This document shows positions 47,571-57,892 of a stretch of 64,000 bases of DNA, piece by piece. Below the pieces are notes generated by a model. It was given only the letters and a program-made list of their open reading frames with translations. It did no database searches and had not been told where the DNA came from. The number at the start of each line of letters is the position of its first letter. Position 1 is the stretch's first letter. Made by a program: the position numbers and the translations under genes. Source of the stretch: Lathyrus oleraceus (Eukaryota > Streptophyta > Magnoliopsida > Fabales > Fabaceae); the NCBI RefSeq assembly GCF_024323335.1, contig NC_066579.1, positions 237,077,475-237,141,474 of the forward strand, in the 5' to 3' direction.

Positions 47571-49780
47571 ATGGATCATTTGGAGCAAGAGAACCGTGAA
47601 CTCAAGGAGGAAGTGGCCAAATTGACTACCCTGATGGAGTCTTTCATGGCCTCCCAGAGCCAGTCGTCTCTGAGATTGCCTCTTCAACCGTGCCTGCGGC
47701 CAACGCCCATTTTGCACCAACAGCTATGCCAGTCGGGTTTCCCTGGGGGATGCCTCCCAATTTTATTCCTGAGGGTCTTGCCCCCACTTTTGCTTCTCTG
47801 CCGACATCTAGCCCGGTCCTTGCCATTCCACCTCCTGTCGTGCATACTATGCCCAGAGTAGACGACACCATCTACCACTCTGAGCCGTTGAGGGCCCAGA
47901 TGTCTATGAAAAGATGGATGCTATGAACGATCAGTTTCTTGAGCTCCGCAAGGAATTGAAAACTCTCAGAGGAAAGGACCTTTTCGGTAAGTCTGCTGCT
48001 GAACTCTGCTTAGTCCCAAACGTCAAAATCCCTATAAAGTTCAAAGTACCTGACTTTGAAAAGTACAAGGGAAATACTTTCCCTCTCAGCCACCTGGTTA
48101 TGTATGCCAGGAAGATGTCGACTCAGACCGACAATGATCAGCTTCTTATTCACTATTTCCAGGACAGTTTGTCTGGTGCTGCCCTGAGATGGTATATGGG
48201 CTTAGACAGCGCAAACATCCGATCCTTCAATGACCTTGGCGAAGCTTTCGTCAAGCAATACAAGTATAACGTGGATATGGCTCCCGATAGGGATCAATTG
48301 AGAGCCATGTCCCAGAAGGACAAGGAAACTTTCAAAGAGTATGCTCAGAGGTGGCGAGAGTTAGCAGCATAGATTGTGCCTCCGCTGGAAGAGAAAGAAA
48401 TGACCAAGATCTTCCTAAAGACCTTGAGCTTATTTTACTATGAGCGGATGATTGCCAGCGCTCCTTCTGACTTCACCGAGATGGTGAACATGGGGATGCG
48501 TTTGGAGGAAGGAGTTAGGGAAGGGCGCCTGACCAGAGAAGAAGGCTCTTCTGCCAAACGATATGGGGCGTTTCGAAAGAAGAAAGATGGTGAGGCATAT
48601 GCTTTGACCTCCCATGTTAAAACTAGAAGACCCTCAGTAAGGAGGAAGACCATGCATCCTGCCGGTAATCAACATCAGGTGGCTCACATAGCACCTGTTT
48701 TCAGAGAAAACCAGCAATATCAACATCACAATCAGAACCAACAACACCAACATCAACAATATCAACAACAACAACACCGTCCTCAACAACAGGCCTACCA
48801 GCCGCGAAACAACAATAAGGCTAGTATAAGCTATGAGAGGAAGAGGGTCACCTTTGATCCTATTCATATGACCTATGCAGAATTGTATCCCTCTTTGATA
48901 GAGAGGAAGCTGATTACTCCACGAGACCCACCGGCTATACCTACCAACCCTCAGTGGTGGTATAAACCCGAGCTACACTGTGTTTATCATTCCGGTGCTC
49001 CCGGACATGACGTGGAAAACTGTTACCCACTGAAGACCAAGGTTCAAGACCTTGTGAGATGTGGTATCTTGTGTTTCGAGGACGTAGGTACCAATGTGAA
49101 GAAGAACCCATTGGCCGAGCATGGGAAATCCTCTGTCAACATGGTCCAGGGCTGCCCTGGTAAATATAAATTCAAATATGTCAGTCATATTCGACAATGT
49201 TTGGTCGAGATGCACAGACTGTTGTGTGAATACAGTCACTACGAGCACAACCATGACAGATGTCGGGTTTGCACTGTCAATCAAAGGGGATATCACCAAG
49301 TCCGTAAAGACATCCAAGAAATGCTGGATGAAGAAGTAATTGAGATACTTCAGAATCGAGATGTTGACGATGATGATGAAGTCAATGTGATATCTCCGGT
49401 ATTTTGGATCCCAGAGCCCGTTGTCATCAGGTATGATGGAAGCAAGCAGAAGGCTTCTCCCTCTTTGATTATTAAACTAGCTGGCCCTGTGCCATACTCT
49501 TCTGACAAAGCTGTCCCCTATCGCTACAATGTTGTGGCCTTGGAGGATGAGAAGGAGGTGCCCCTGCCCTCTACGTCTACTGTTAGTATTGCCGATGTCA
49601 ACGACCTGACCCATAACGGTCGTATTTTCTCGGTTCCGCCGAAACCTCAAGTTGATGTCCGAAGGGCCGATGTTGCTGATTGTGCTGTACGCCCGGTTGG
49701 GAATGCTGTTAATGCTCCGAATCCGGCACTTGTTGCCAATAAACCTACCTCTGTTGTAAAAACTCCTGTCTCTGTTGGCC
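47571..49780 (+). pseudogene. gag: Element E Gag
   Basis: ATG at 47571 starts MDHLEQENRELKEEVAKL, a coiled coil, after a HRYYTRANSARL stretch. Frameshifts occur near 47665 and 47886, then the core follows: FGKSAAELCLVPNVKIP, DFEKYKGNTFPLSHLVMYARK, FQDSLSGAALRWY, FVKQYKYNVDMAPDR, EYAQRWRELAA. A TAG at 48370-48372 stands where A and F show an Arg or Gln residue. A Q/H-rich linker and knuckle CVYHSGAPGHDVENC (48979-49023) follow, then a long linker to protease. Gag-Pro is one polyprotein in intact relatives. Confidence 0.88.
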
Positions 49781-50855
49781 AGAGTGGCACCGTGAAAGAA
49801 GACTGTGATGAGATGCTGAGGCTCATCAAAAGGAGTGAGTACAACATTGTAGATCAGCTTCTACAGACGCCATCAAAGATCTCTGTGATATCTTTGTTGA
49901 TGAATTCAGAACCACACCGTGAAGCTCTGCAGAAGGTGTTGGATCTGGCGTATGTAGATCATGACGTCACAATAGAATAACTTGACAGTATTGTTGCAAA
50001 CATTACCGCTTGTAACAATTTGAGTTTTTGTGATGCTGATCTCCCTAAGGAGGGAAGAGACCACAATTTGGCACTTCACATATCTATGAGCTGTAAGGAT
50101 GATGCCATGTCTAATGTGTTGGTAGACACTGGATCATCACTAAATGTGTTGCCAAAATCCACTATGGCAAGATTGTCATATCAGGGGCCTCCCATGAGGC
50201 AAAGTGGAGTGATCGTCAAAGCTTTTGATGGGTCCCGCAAAACTGTGATTGGAGAGGTTGAACTCCCAGTCAAGATCGGACCAAGTGATTTCCAGATCAC
50301 TTTTCAGGTCATGGATATCCACCCATCATATAGTTGTCTTTTGGGCAGACCATGGATTCACGAGGCAGGTGCCGTGACATCCACCCTACACCAGAAACTG
50401 AAGTTTGTCAAAATTAAGAAGTTGGTGGTGGTAGGGGGAGAGAAGGCTCTCCTGGTTAGCCATTTGCCTTCCTTTTCTTACATAGATGCTGAGGATAAAG
50501 TTGGAACGCCGTTCCAAGCTTTATCTATTGCTGAGCCTACTAAGAAAGGAACTTCTTCATTTGCGTCCTACAATGATGCTAAGTTGGCCATTGAGCATGG
50601 CATAACTACCGGTTTAGGACAAATGATCAAGCTGGAAGACAACAAATCCCAGGCTGGCATAGGGTATTCTTCTGGTGCTTTCAACAAGCATGGGTTGTTT
50701 AAGAGTGGTGGATTCATCCACACTGTTCAAAATGAGGAAGCTGCTGCTATTGTGGAGGAGGATGCAGAAGAAGATTCAGGCAACTTTGTCATCCCTGGAG
50801 GGGTCTGCAATAATTGGGTCGCTGTTGATGTTCCAACAGTTATCCATAAGTCAAA
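49781..50855 (+). pseudogene. pro: Element E aspartic protease region
   Basis: EMLRLIKRSEYNIVDQLLQTPSKI is followed by TAA at 49978-49980 (Gln in the family). Then NLALHISMSCKDDAMSNVLVDTGSSLNVLP carries an intact DTG active site (Asp at 50125-50127), with DFQITFQVMDIHPSYSCLLGRPWIH and an acidic tail ending VAVDVPTVIHKS at the intron donor. Apart from the one upstream stop the protease domain is open from 50020. It would cut the Gag-Pro-Pol precursor. Confidence 0.88.
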
Positions 50856-51120
50856 GTAATGTTCATTGTGTACAAAAACCCTTCTCCCATGCCAAAAGGA
50901 GGAGTGATGACATTGTTGACTCATAAATACAATGATATTTTCATTCAATAAATTCATGTTAAATGTTTGTTTTTCCAATTATTTTCACTTTTTTGCTTTT
51001 TGCATGAAATTGATGATCACAAAAAACCCTAAAAATAGAATAAAATCAATCTTTTCATTTGCATAATGATTTGCCTTGGTTGAATTCTAAAATCTCTTTA
51101 TATCCCAAATCATTATGCAG
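50856..51120 (+). other. Ogre intron of element E (265 bp)
   Basis: Donor GTAATGTT at 50856, with the TAA stop of gag-pro overlapping it; T-rich interior; acceptor CATTATGCAG ending at 51120. Splicing changes ...HKS plus stop into ...HKSKLIKTIEE. F has the same intron at the same place. Unspliced RNA ends in Gag-Pro, spliced RNA can read into Pol. Confidence 0.87.
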
Positions 51121-52326
51121 GTTGATCAAAACCATTGAAGAGATGATGTTGAAGAGATTCCTGATGAGATTACCCATCTACTTGAGCACGAAGAGAAGAT
51201 CATTCAGCCGCATCTTGAGAATCTGGAAACAGTCAACTTGGGGTCTGAAGATTGTGTGCGAGAAGTGAGGATTGGGGCACTCCTGGAAGAATCTGTCAAG
51301 AAGGGGTTGATTGAGTTGCTACGAGAATACGTCGACGTCTTTGCCTGGTCATATGAAGACATGCCTGGTCTGGATACTGATATCGTGCAACATTTCCTGC
51401 CTTTGAAGCCTGAGTGTGTGTCTGTGAAGCAGAAACTCAGAAGAACTCATCCTGATATGGCAGTGAAGATCAAAGAAGAAGTTCAGAAGAAAATTGATAC
51501 GGGGTTTCTGGTGACTTCTACATATCCTCAATGGGTGGCCAATATTGTGCCCATGCCTAAGAAAGATGGAAAAGTCCGAATGTGCATGGACTATAGAGAC
51601 TTGAATAAAGCTAGTCCGAAAGATGATTTCCCTCTACCACATATTGATATGTTGGTAGATAATACAGCTAAATTCAATGTCTTCTCATTTATGGACGGAT
51701 TTTCCAGATATAATCAGATTAAGATGGCACCCGAGGATATGGAGAAGACAACATTCATCACACCTTGGGGAACATTCTGTTATCGAGTGATGCCCTTCGG
51801 TTTGAAGAACACCGGAGCCACGTATCAATGAGCTATGACTACCTTGTTTCATGATATGATGCACAAGGAGATCGAGGTATATGTTGATGATATGATTGCA
51901 AAGTCAAGAATAGAAGTTGAACATGTAGAGCACTTGTTGAAGCTTTTTCAGCGTTTGAGGAAGTATAAGCTTCGTCTGAATCCTAACAAGTGTACATTTG
52001 GAGTCCGTTCCGGCAAGTTATTAGGCTTTATTGTCAGTGAGATAGGTATTGAGGTTGATCCTGCAAAGGTCAAAGCAATACAAGAGATACCTGCGTCCAA
52101 AACTGAGAAGCAAGTCCGAGGTTTTCTTGGCCGCTTGAATTATATCTCCAGATTTATATCCCACATGACTGCCACATGTGCACCGATATACAAGCTCCTT
52201 CGGAAATATCAGTCTCACGATTGGACCGAGGATTGCCAAAAAGCCTTTGACAGTATCAAAGAGTATCTGTCCGAGCCTCCGATTTTGTCTCGCCTGTGGA
52301 AGGGAGACCTTTTATTATGTATCTGA
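51121..52326 (+). pseudogene. pol: Element E reverse transcriptase
   Basis: After the acceptor the linker is frame-disturbed near 51145, then open from 51238. Motifs: FAWSYEDMPGLD, KQKLRRTHPDM, WVANIVPMPKKDGKVRMCMDYRDLN, FSFMDGFSRYNQIKM, FCYRVMPFGLKNTGATYQ, a TGA at 51829-51831 (Arg in F), FHDMMHKEIEV, YVDD at 51880-51891, KCTFGVRSGKLLGFIVS and FLGRLNYISRF. A one-base loss near 52290 shifts the frame before RNase H. All RT catalytic Asp residues are present. Confidence 0.9.
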
Positions 52327-53210
52327 CAGTTCTTGAAGACTCAATGGGTTGTGTCCTTGGTCAGCAAGACGAGACAGGGAAGAAAGAGTATGCTATCTAC
52401 TACCTGAGTAAGAAGTTCACTGATTGTGAGTCTCGATACTCGACGCTTGAGAAGACATGTTGTGCTTTGGCTTGGGCTGCTAAGCGCTTACGCCAGTATA
52501 TGTTGAATCATACGACTTGGTTGATATCTAAAATGGATCCAATCAAGTATATCTTTGAGAAGCCTGCTTTAACTGGGAGGATTGCCCGTTGGCAGATGTT
52601 GTTATCTGAGTATGATATTGAGTATCGAGCTCAGAAAGCTATAAAAGGTAGTATCTTGGCTGACCATTTGGCACATCAACCAATTGAGGATTACCAGTCA
52701 GTACTATATGACTTCCCAGATGAGGAGATTCTGTATTTGAAAATGAAAGATTGCGATGAGCCTACGCTCGATGAAGGGCCAGAGCCTGGTTCCCGATGGA
52801 GCATGGTGTTTGATGTCGCTGTAAATCAGTATGGAAATGGTATTGGGGCAATGATCATTACTCCTCAGGGCACACATTTTCCTTTTACAGCAAGGCTAAC
52901 TTTCAAATGCACGAATAATATGGCTGAGTATGAGGCCTATATCATGGGATTAGAAGAGTGTATTGATCTTAGGATCAAACATCTTGATGTTTATGGTGAT
53001 TCGGCCCTTGTTGTTAATCAGATCAAGGGTGAATGGGAGACGAATCAGCCTAGCCTTATCCCATATAGAGATTATGCGAGGAGGATTTCAACATTCTTTA
53101 CTGAGGTTGACTTCCATCATATTCCTCGAGATGAGAATCAGATGGCCGATGCACTTGCTACACTTGCTTCGATGATCATGGTGAGACTCTGGAATGAAGT
53201 TCCCAATATC
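52296..53210 (+). pseudogene. pol: Element E RNase H plus aRNase H
   Basis: Continuous with integrase in one frame of 635 codons. The RT-linked RNase H runs from EGRPFIMYLTVLEDSMGCVLGQQDE to QKAIKGSILADHLA. A connector (FPDEEILYLK) leads to the archaeal-type RNase H characteristic of Tat/Ogre: SMVFDVAVNQYGNGIGAMII, NNMAEYEAYIMGLE, LDVYGDSALVVNQIKGEW, HHIPRDENQMADALATLA. The D, E, D, D set is present. Relatives usually have Gly after the first Asp; here it is Val. Confidence 0.9.
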
Positions 53211-54524
53211 ACTGTAATGCGCTTGGATAGACCAGCTCATGTATTTGCAGTTGAAGAAGTAAAAGATGATAAGCCATGGTATCATGATATCAAATGTTTT
53301 CTTCAAAGTCAGATTTACCCGCCTGGGGCATCTATGAAAGATAGAAAGAATTTGAGGAGATTATCAGGCAGTTTTTACCTCAATTGCGATGTGCTTTATA
53401 AGAGGAATTTTGACATGGTTCTACTCAGATGCGTGGATAGACACGAAGCAGACCTGTTAATGACTGAGGTCCATGAGGGTTCATTTGGTACTCATTCCAA
53501 TGGATATGCCATGGCTAGAAAGATGTTGACAGCAGGCTACTATTGGCTGACAATGGAGTCTGACTGCTGCAAATATATGAAGAAATGCCACAAGTGTCAG
53601 ATTTATGCGGATAAGATTCATATTCCCCTGACACTTCTGAATGTAATTTCATCACCATGGCCTTTCTCTATATGGGGAATTGACATGATTGGCATGATAG
53701 AGCCGAAAGCGTCCAACGGTCACAGATTTATTCTCGTAGCAATTGATTACTTCACCAAGTGGGTTGAAGCGGCGTCATATGCAAATGTGACCAGGCAGGT
53801 GGTTGTGAAGTTTATCAAGAATCAACTCATATGCCGTTATGGTGTGCCAGATAAGATCATTACTGATAATGGATCTAACTTGAACAACAAGATGATGAAG
53901 AAGTTGTGTAGCGAGTTCAAGATTGAACATCATAATTCTTCCCCTTATAGACCCAAGATGAATGGGGCTGTTGAAGCTGCTAATAAGAATATCAAGAAGA
54001 TTGTCCAGAAGATGGTTGTTACATACAAAGATTGGCATGAGACGCTGCCATTTTCTTTGCATGGATACCGTACATCTGTCCATACTTCAACAGGGGCAAC
54101 CCCTTTCTCTCTTATTTACGGCATGGCGGTTGTGCTCCCAGTAGAGGTGGAGATCCCATCAATGAGAGTCTTGATGGAAGCCAAGTTGACTGATGATGAA
54201 TGAGTTCAGAGTTGTTATGACCAACTGAATTTGATAGAAGAGAAGAGATTGACTACCATGTGCCATGGTCAGTTATATCAGCAAAGGATGAAGAAAGCCT
54301 TTGATAAGAAGGTCAAGCCTCGCGTGTTCCGAGAAGGTGACCTCGTGCTCAAGAAAGTTTTGTCTTTCGCGCCCGATTCCAGGGGAAAGTGGACTCCAAA
54401 CTATAAAGGTCGATATGTTGTTAAGAGAGCCTTTTCAGGCGGTGCTTTGATACTTATAACTATGGATGGGGAGGATTTCACTCGTCCTGTGAATTCAGAT
54501 GCAGTCAAGAAATACTTTGCCTAA
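53211..54524 (+). pseudogene. int: Element E integrase
   Basis: HHCC finger (HEGSFGTHSNGYAMARK ... KKCHKCQIYADKIH), then the D,D,E core: GIDMIGMIE near 53680, ITDNGSNL near 53860 and NGAVEAANKNIKK near 53970. HGYRTSVHTSTGATPFSLIYGM and a TGA at 54201-54203 (a Trp codon TGG by comparison) follow. Then comes the C-terminal domain with KVKPRVFREGDLVLKK and RGKWTPNYKGRYVVKRAF, ending KKYFA at 54524. Integrase inserts cDNA into chromosomes. Only the one stop breaks it. Confidence 0.9.
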
Positions 54525-54544
54525 AATAAAAACAGAATAGCTTG

Positions 54545-54694
54545 CTAAGCTGAAAACCCGAAAGGGCGGCTTAGGCAAAAATGAGCGTCTCGGTGGATTG
54601 AAAACCCGAAAGGGCGATCTAGGCAAAAGTTAGAGACATAAAAAAATGAATATGTATCCCGCTAGATTGAGCACCTCACCCTGAGGCAATCTAG
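54545..54694 (+). other. Post-pol hairpin array of element E (three stems)
   Basis: Unit 1: CTAAGC 54545-54550 with GCTTAG 54569-54574, inner CCC-GAAA-GGG. Unit 2: TGGAT 54594-54598 with ATCTA 54617-54621 (one G-T), inner CCC-GAAA-GGG. Unit 3: CTAGATTG 54662-54669 with CAATCTAG 54687-54694, inner CCTCA-CCC-TGAGG. Each is followed by GCAAAA. It starts 20 bases after the integrase stop. Confidence 0.8.
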
Positions 54695-54699
54695 GCAAA

Positions 54700-56456
54700 A
54701 ATTAGGGATTTGGCAAGTAACTGCATCTTGACAAGACTTTGTTCTACAACTATCACCTGTCATAGATTCTCGCTCAGTCATCGTCAACTGAAGCTTCAAA
54801 TACATCGGATTTAGAGTTGGTGGAGAAATGGTCATTATGTTCAATGTAGCCCTTTTCCAATATATATCACCAATTTCAAATTTGTAAAGATCCATGGAGT
54901 CTTGCCATTTGCAGACTACCATTCCATCAAATAAATTTGAGCCTTTATCCAAATTCTTTGCACTCTTATTTGTTTTTATTCAACAAATTTTTTGCATGTT
55001 TTAATTGATAAATATCATTGTTTTAAATAATTAAAATTTTCATAAATTGTTTTTAAATAAAGTGAACATTCACAATGACAAAAAGGATACTTGGGACGTC
55101 TTCAGTTCTCTCTCAAGGATAGCATGATCTCCAAAAGGGTAAGACATTTGTTCATATTCCCGACATGTTTGTATCCTCTTCATTTGTCTTCCAGGTTGTC
55201 TCCTCCGTGAGCATAGGAGAAAGTTGTACAACCCACCAATCCCCTAGAGAGTTTGGAGCTTTGGATGTGATCTCAATCTTCTAGATTCCCAGTGAGTCTG
55301 GATTTAGCATTTGTATTATCAATTATATGGTTGTCATCCCTTGCGTGGATTGACCTAAAATCCCTTATAGATTGATAAGTTGAATATGCTAATCTTCCCG
55401 AAGGAGTTCGTTTTCCCTCACTTCGAGTTAGAAATTTCTCCGCCAGAGTGAGCCAGAAATCCCCCAGCATAAGCGGAGTCATCATCAAGTTTAATTTGTA
55501 GCTTTTCCCCTGTGGACTTGTCTACTTTTGATCTCCAGCAAATTTACTCCTCGACCGTCATCAGCAGGGCTGATCCCACTTTTACTCCCCAGCATGGACA
55601 CCAGCAGGGTATCCTCAGTAGTTGTCTGCGGGTAATCCCCGATTCGGTCGTCAGCTGTATTTCCCTAGTGGAATTGTCTGATCATAGCCCATTTGTGGTT
55701 TCCTCCCGAGCAGAGTGGTTGATGAAGATGTTTATCTTTCTTTCCCCAACGGAGTAGTGTTCTTTTCTCCTCGGCAGACATGATTTCTTCAGCAGTACAA
55801 GAAGATGTATTAGTTTTGAAACTTTTTGATTGGTGGTTATTCCCCACAGAGTTTCATTTCCCCTTCGATAATTTCCCCAGTAGAGTTGATTCTACGGCGG
55901 TTTTTATCTGTGTGTTAATCCTGTCCTCAGCTGGAGTAACTGGTTTTCTCTCTTGAGATGTAGTACCAGATGTTTGTCCATTGATTCTTGGACCTGTTTG
56001 TGTTAGATATGTCTGTTTTGTCAGCATCCATCATACATAAACCACACATATACATGCAAAATTTTGACATCTAGATATTCATGTTTCATTTCTGCCATAT
56101 ATATCTTTGATTGTTGTCTCCTGCTATTTGGTGGTATATATTTCCCCAAGCAGATGTTTACGTTTGATCTCCCCATGTAGAGTCAGCCTCATAAGCAGAA
56201 AGTGCCTACCCTTTCTTCCATATTCCCCACTGAGTTATGTCCTCGTGGATGAGTGTTATTTTAGTTTCCTCCCAACACATGTATTGGGATGGAGTTCTCC
56301 CCTGAGATACATCCTCATTGGGTTGAGTCTTGTTTCTTTGTGTCTCTCTAGCTTGTTCCTAGATCGACTCCTTTTGTTATTTCCCCTACACTTCCCCGCA
56401 GTTTAGATGAATGATTGCTCACTAACCAGTAATTGTCCATATTTCCCCCGACGGAG
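54700..56456 (+). repeat. Element E 3' UTR, first part
   Basis: No gene. From about 55430 the sequence is a loose chain of TTCCCCAGNAGAGT-like words (for example near 55570, 55850, 55877, 56176 and 56225) every 40-80 bases. 54700-55430 shows no clear repeat. Parts match the 3' UTR at 60640-62200 (the TTCCCCACTGAGTTAT block at about 56225 and 62143). Confidence 0.65.
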
Positions 56457-57390
56457 TCTATGGCCTTCTACCCAGTAGCCGGTAGTTGTAAGTCCTATTT
56501 CTGTGGTTTTCTACCCTCATACCGGTAGTTGTAAACCCTATTTTATCCCCTTGCAGAGTTAAACTTATTTTGTGCATCCTAACCGATGGAGGTTACTCTC
56601 CCGTGGTTTTCTACCTAGTATCTGGTAGATGTAATCCCCTCTTGGTTGGTTATCTTTATCCAATACTCGGCATTGATATTCCTTCACTTTTTGAGTATAT
56701 CTCCCAGTAACCGGTGATATATCTCCCGGGTCATTGCCTTTGTCAATGTATCCCCAGTGAGTCATCTTTCCTTTACCCTTATTCGGTAATGATTATTTCT
56801 CCCCTTTGATCGGTCATCATTTTATACCTAGTGTTCGGTATCCCGATGTCCTTTCCTTTCGGTTGACTTATCCTTTATTAACCCAGTAACCGGTTATGGA
56901 TAATCTTCCATGCGAGTATGTTATCTATGTTCTGACGGTAATAGATAATATATCTCATGCGCTCTTTAGTCGAAGTCTTTTGGTCTTCCCCAATCGAGTA
57001 AGATTCGTATCCCCTTTGTGGAGTCGAATGCCCATCCTGTAATCGAGTTTGCTTTTTCAGCCCTCCATTTAGATGATGAGTGTCTTGGAAATATTCCCCA
57101 ATTCACGCTTAGTCGGTCACCTATTATATGCCCAGTAACCGGTATCCCTGGTGTTCCTTCCTTTCTGCTCCCTATTATGACTTTTTGTCCCTTGTGCAGT
57201 CAGATTTCCTGAGTCGAAATATACCTTTTTAGGTCTTCCTCAGATGATTTTGGATGTTTGATATCTCTCACCCTCATACCGGTCTTAGATATTCATTCTC
57301 CCCAAGCGTGTTGTTTTCTCACCCTTATACCGGTGTTTCAATCACATGTCTCCTTGAACTTATTACCCATGAACCGGTAATACCTCATCC
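56457..57390 (+). repeat. Variable-arm hairpin repeat array, E 3' UTR
   Basis: A near-constant centre, CCCAGTAACCGG or CCCTCATACCGG, recurs every 40-140 bases, each time closed by a different complementary pair: CTACC/GGTAG (56468, 56511), TCTACC/GGTAGA (56610), TATATC/GATATA (56696), TTACC/GGTAA (56773), ATACC/GGTAT (56824), TTATCC/GGATAA plus TAACC/GGTTA (56868-56903), ATATCT/AGATAT (57261) and TATTACC/GGTAATA (57361). TTATCTAT/ATAGATAA (56921-56948) has a different loop. Confidence 0.75.
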
Positions 57391-57879
57391 CATTGTTTCC
57401 TCAGATGAGTCCTCTTTAAACATTCCCCAGTGAACTCCCTTAGTGGATTCTCCCCATCTGAGTCCGTATTTTCATCCGAAGTATCCTTTGTAGATAGTTT
57501 TTGCTGTATTGGCATATTCCCCAATACATGCATCTCTGAGTCAGCTCGAGTCTTTCCCTTGATTTATTTTCATGGAATTCCTCTCGTGTCTCAGCAAGTC
57601 TTAAGTCGTGACCTACTCACGCATTTTATTCCTTTTATTCCCCATAAGAGCCCCCAGAGTCTCTGTCTAATTAAGTGTACTACTCATACTGATCGTCAGT
57701 TTCTCCTGATTTCTTTTTTTGTGGACACATATCTCCACAGAGTATTACCTTTTGCATACATACATTGGCATCATGAGGTCTCTTAGGGACCAAAATTCGT
57801 CTCTTTGTTATTATTTAAGCCCATTCTACCTCGTCAAGACGAAGATTTTAACCTTCACTTCTCCGGCTAGAATGACCTT
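57391..57879 (+). other. Element E 3' UTR, last part
   Basis: Non-coding. Ends with a block GCATCATGAGGTCTCTTAGG (57767) that also precedes the polypurine tract at 63497 in the D-type 3' end. Confidence 0.6.
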
Positions 57880-57890
57880 AAATAGGGGCA
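57880..57890 (+). other. Polypurine tract of element E
   Basis: AAATAGGGGCA, two bases before the 3' LTR. Same tract as in B. Confidence 0.85.
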
Positions 57891-57892
57891 TC

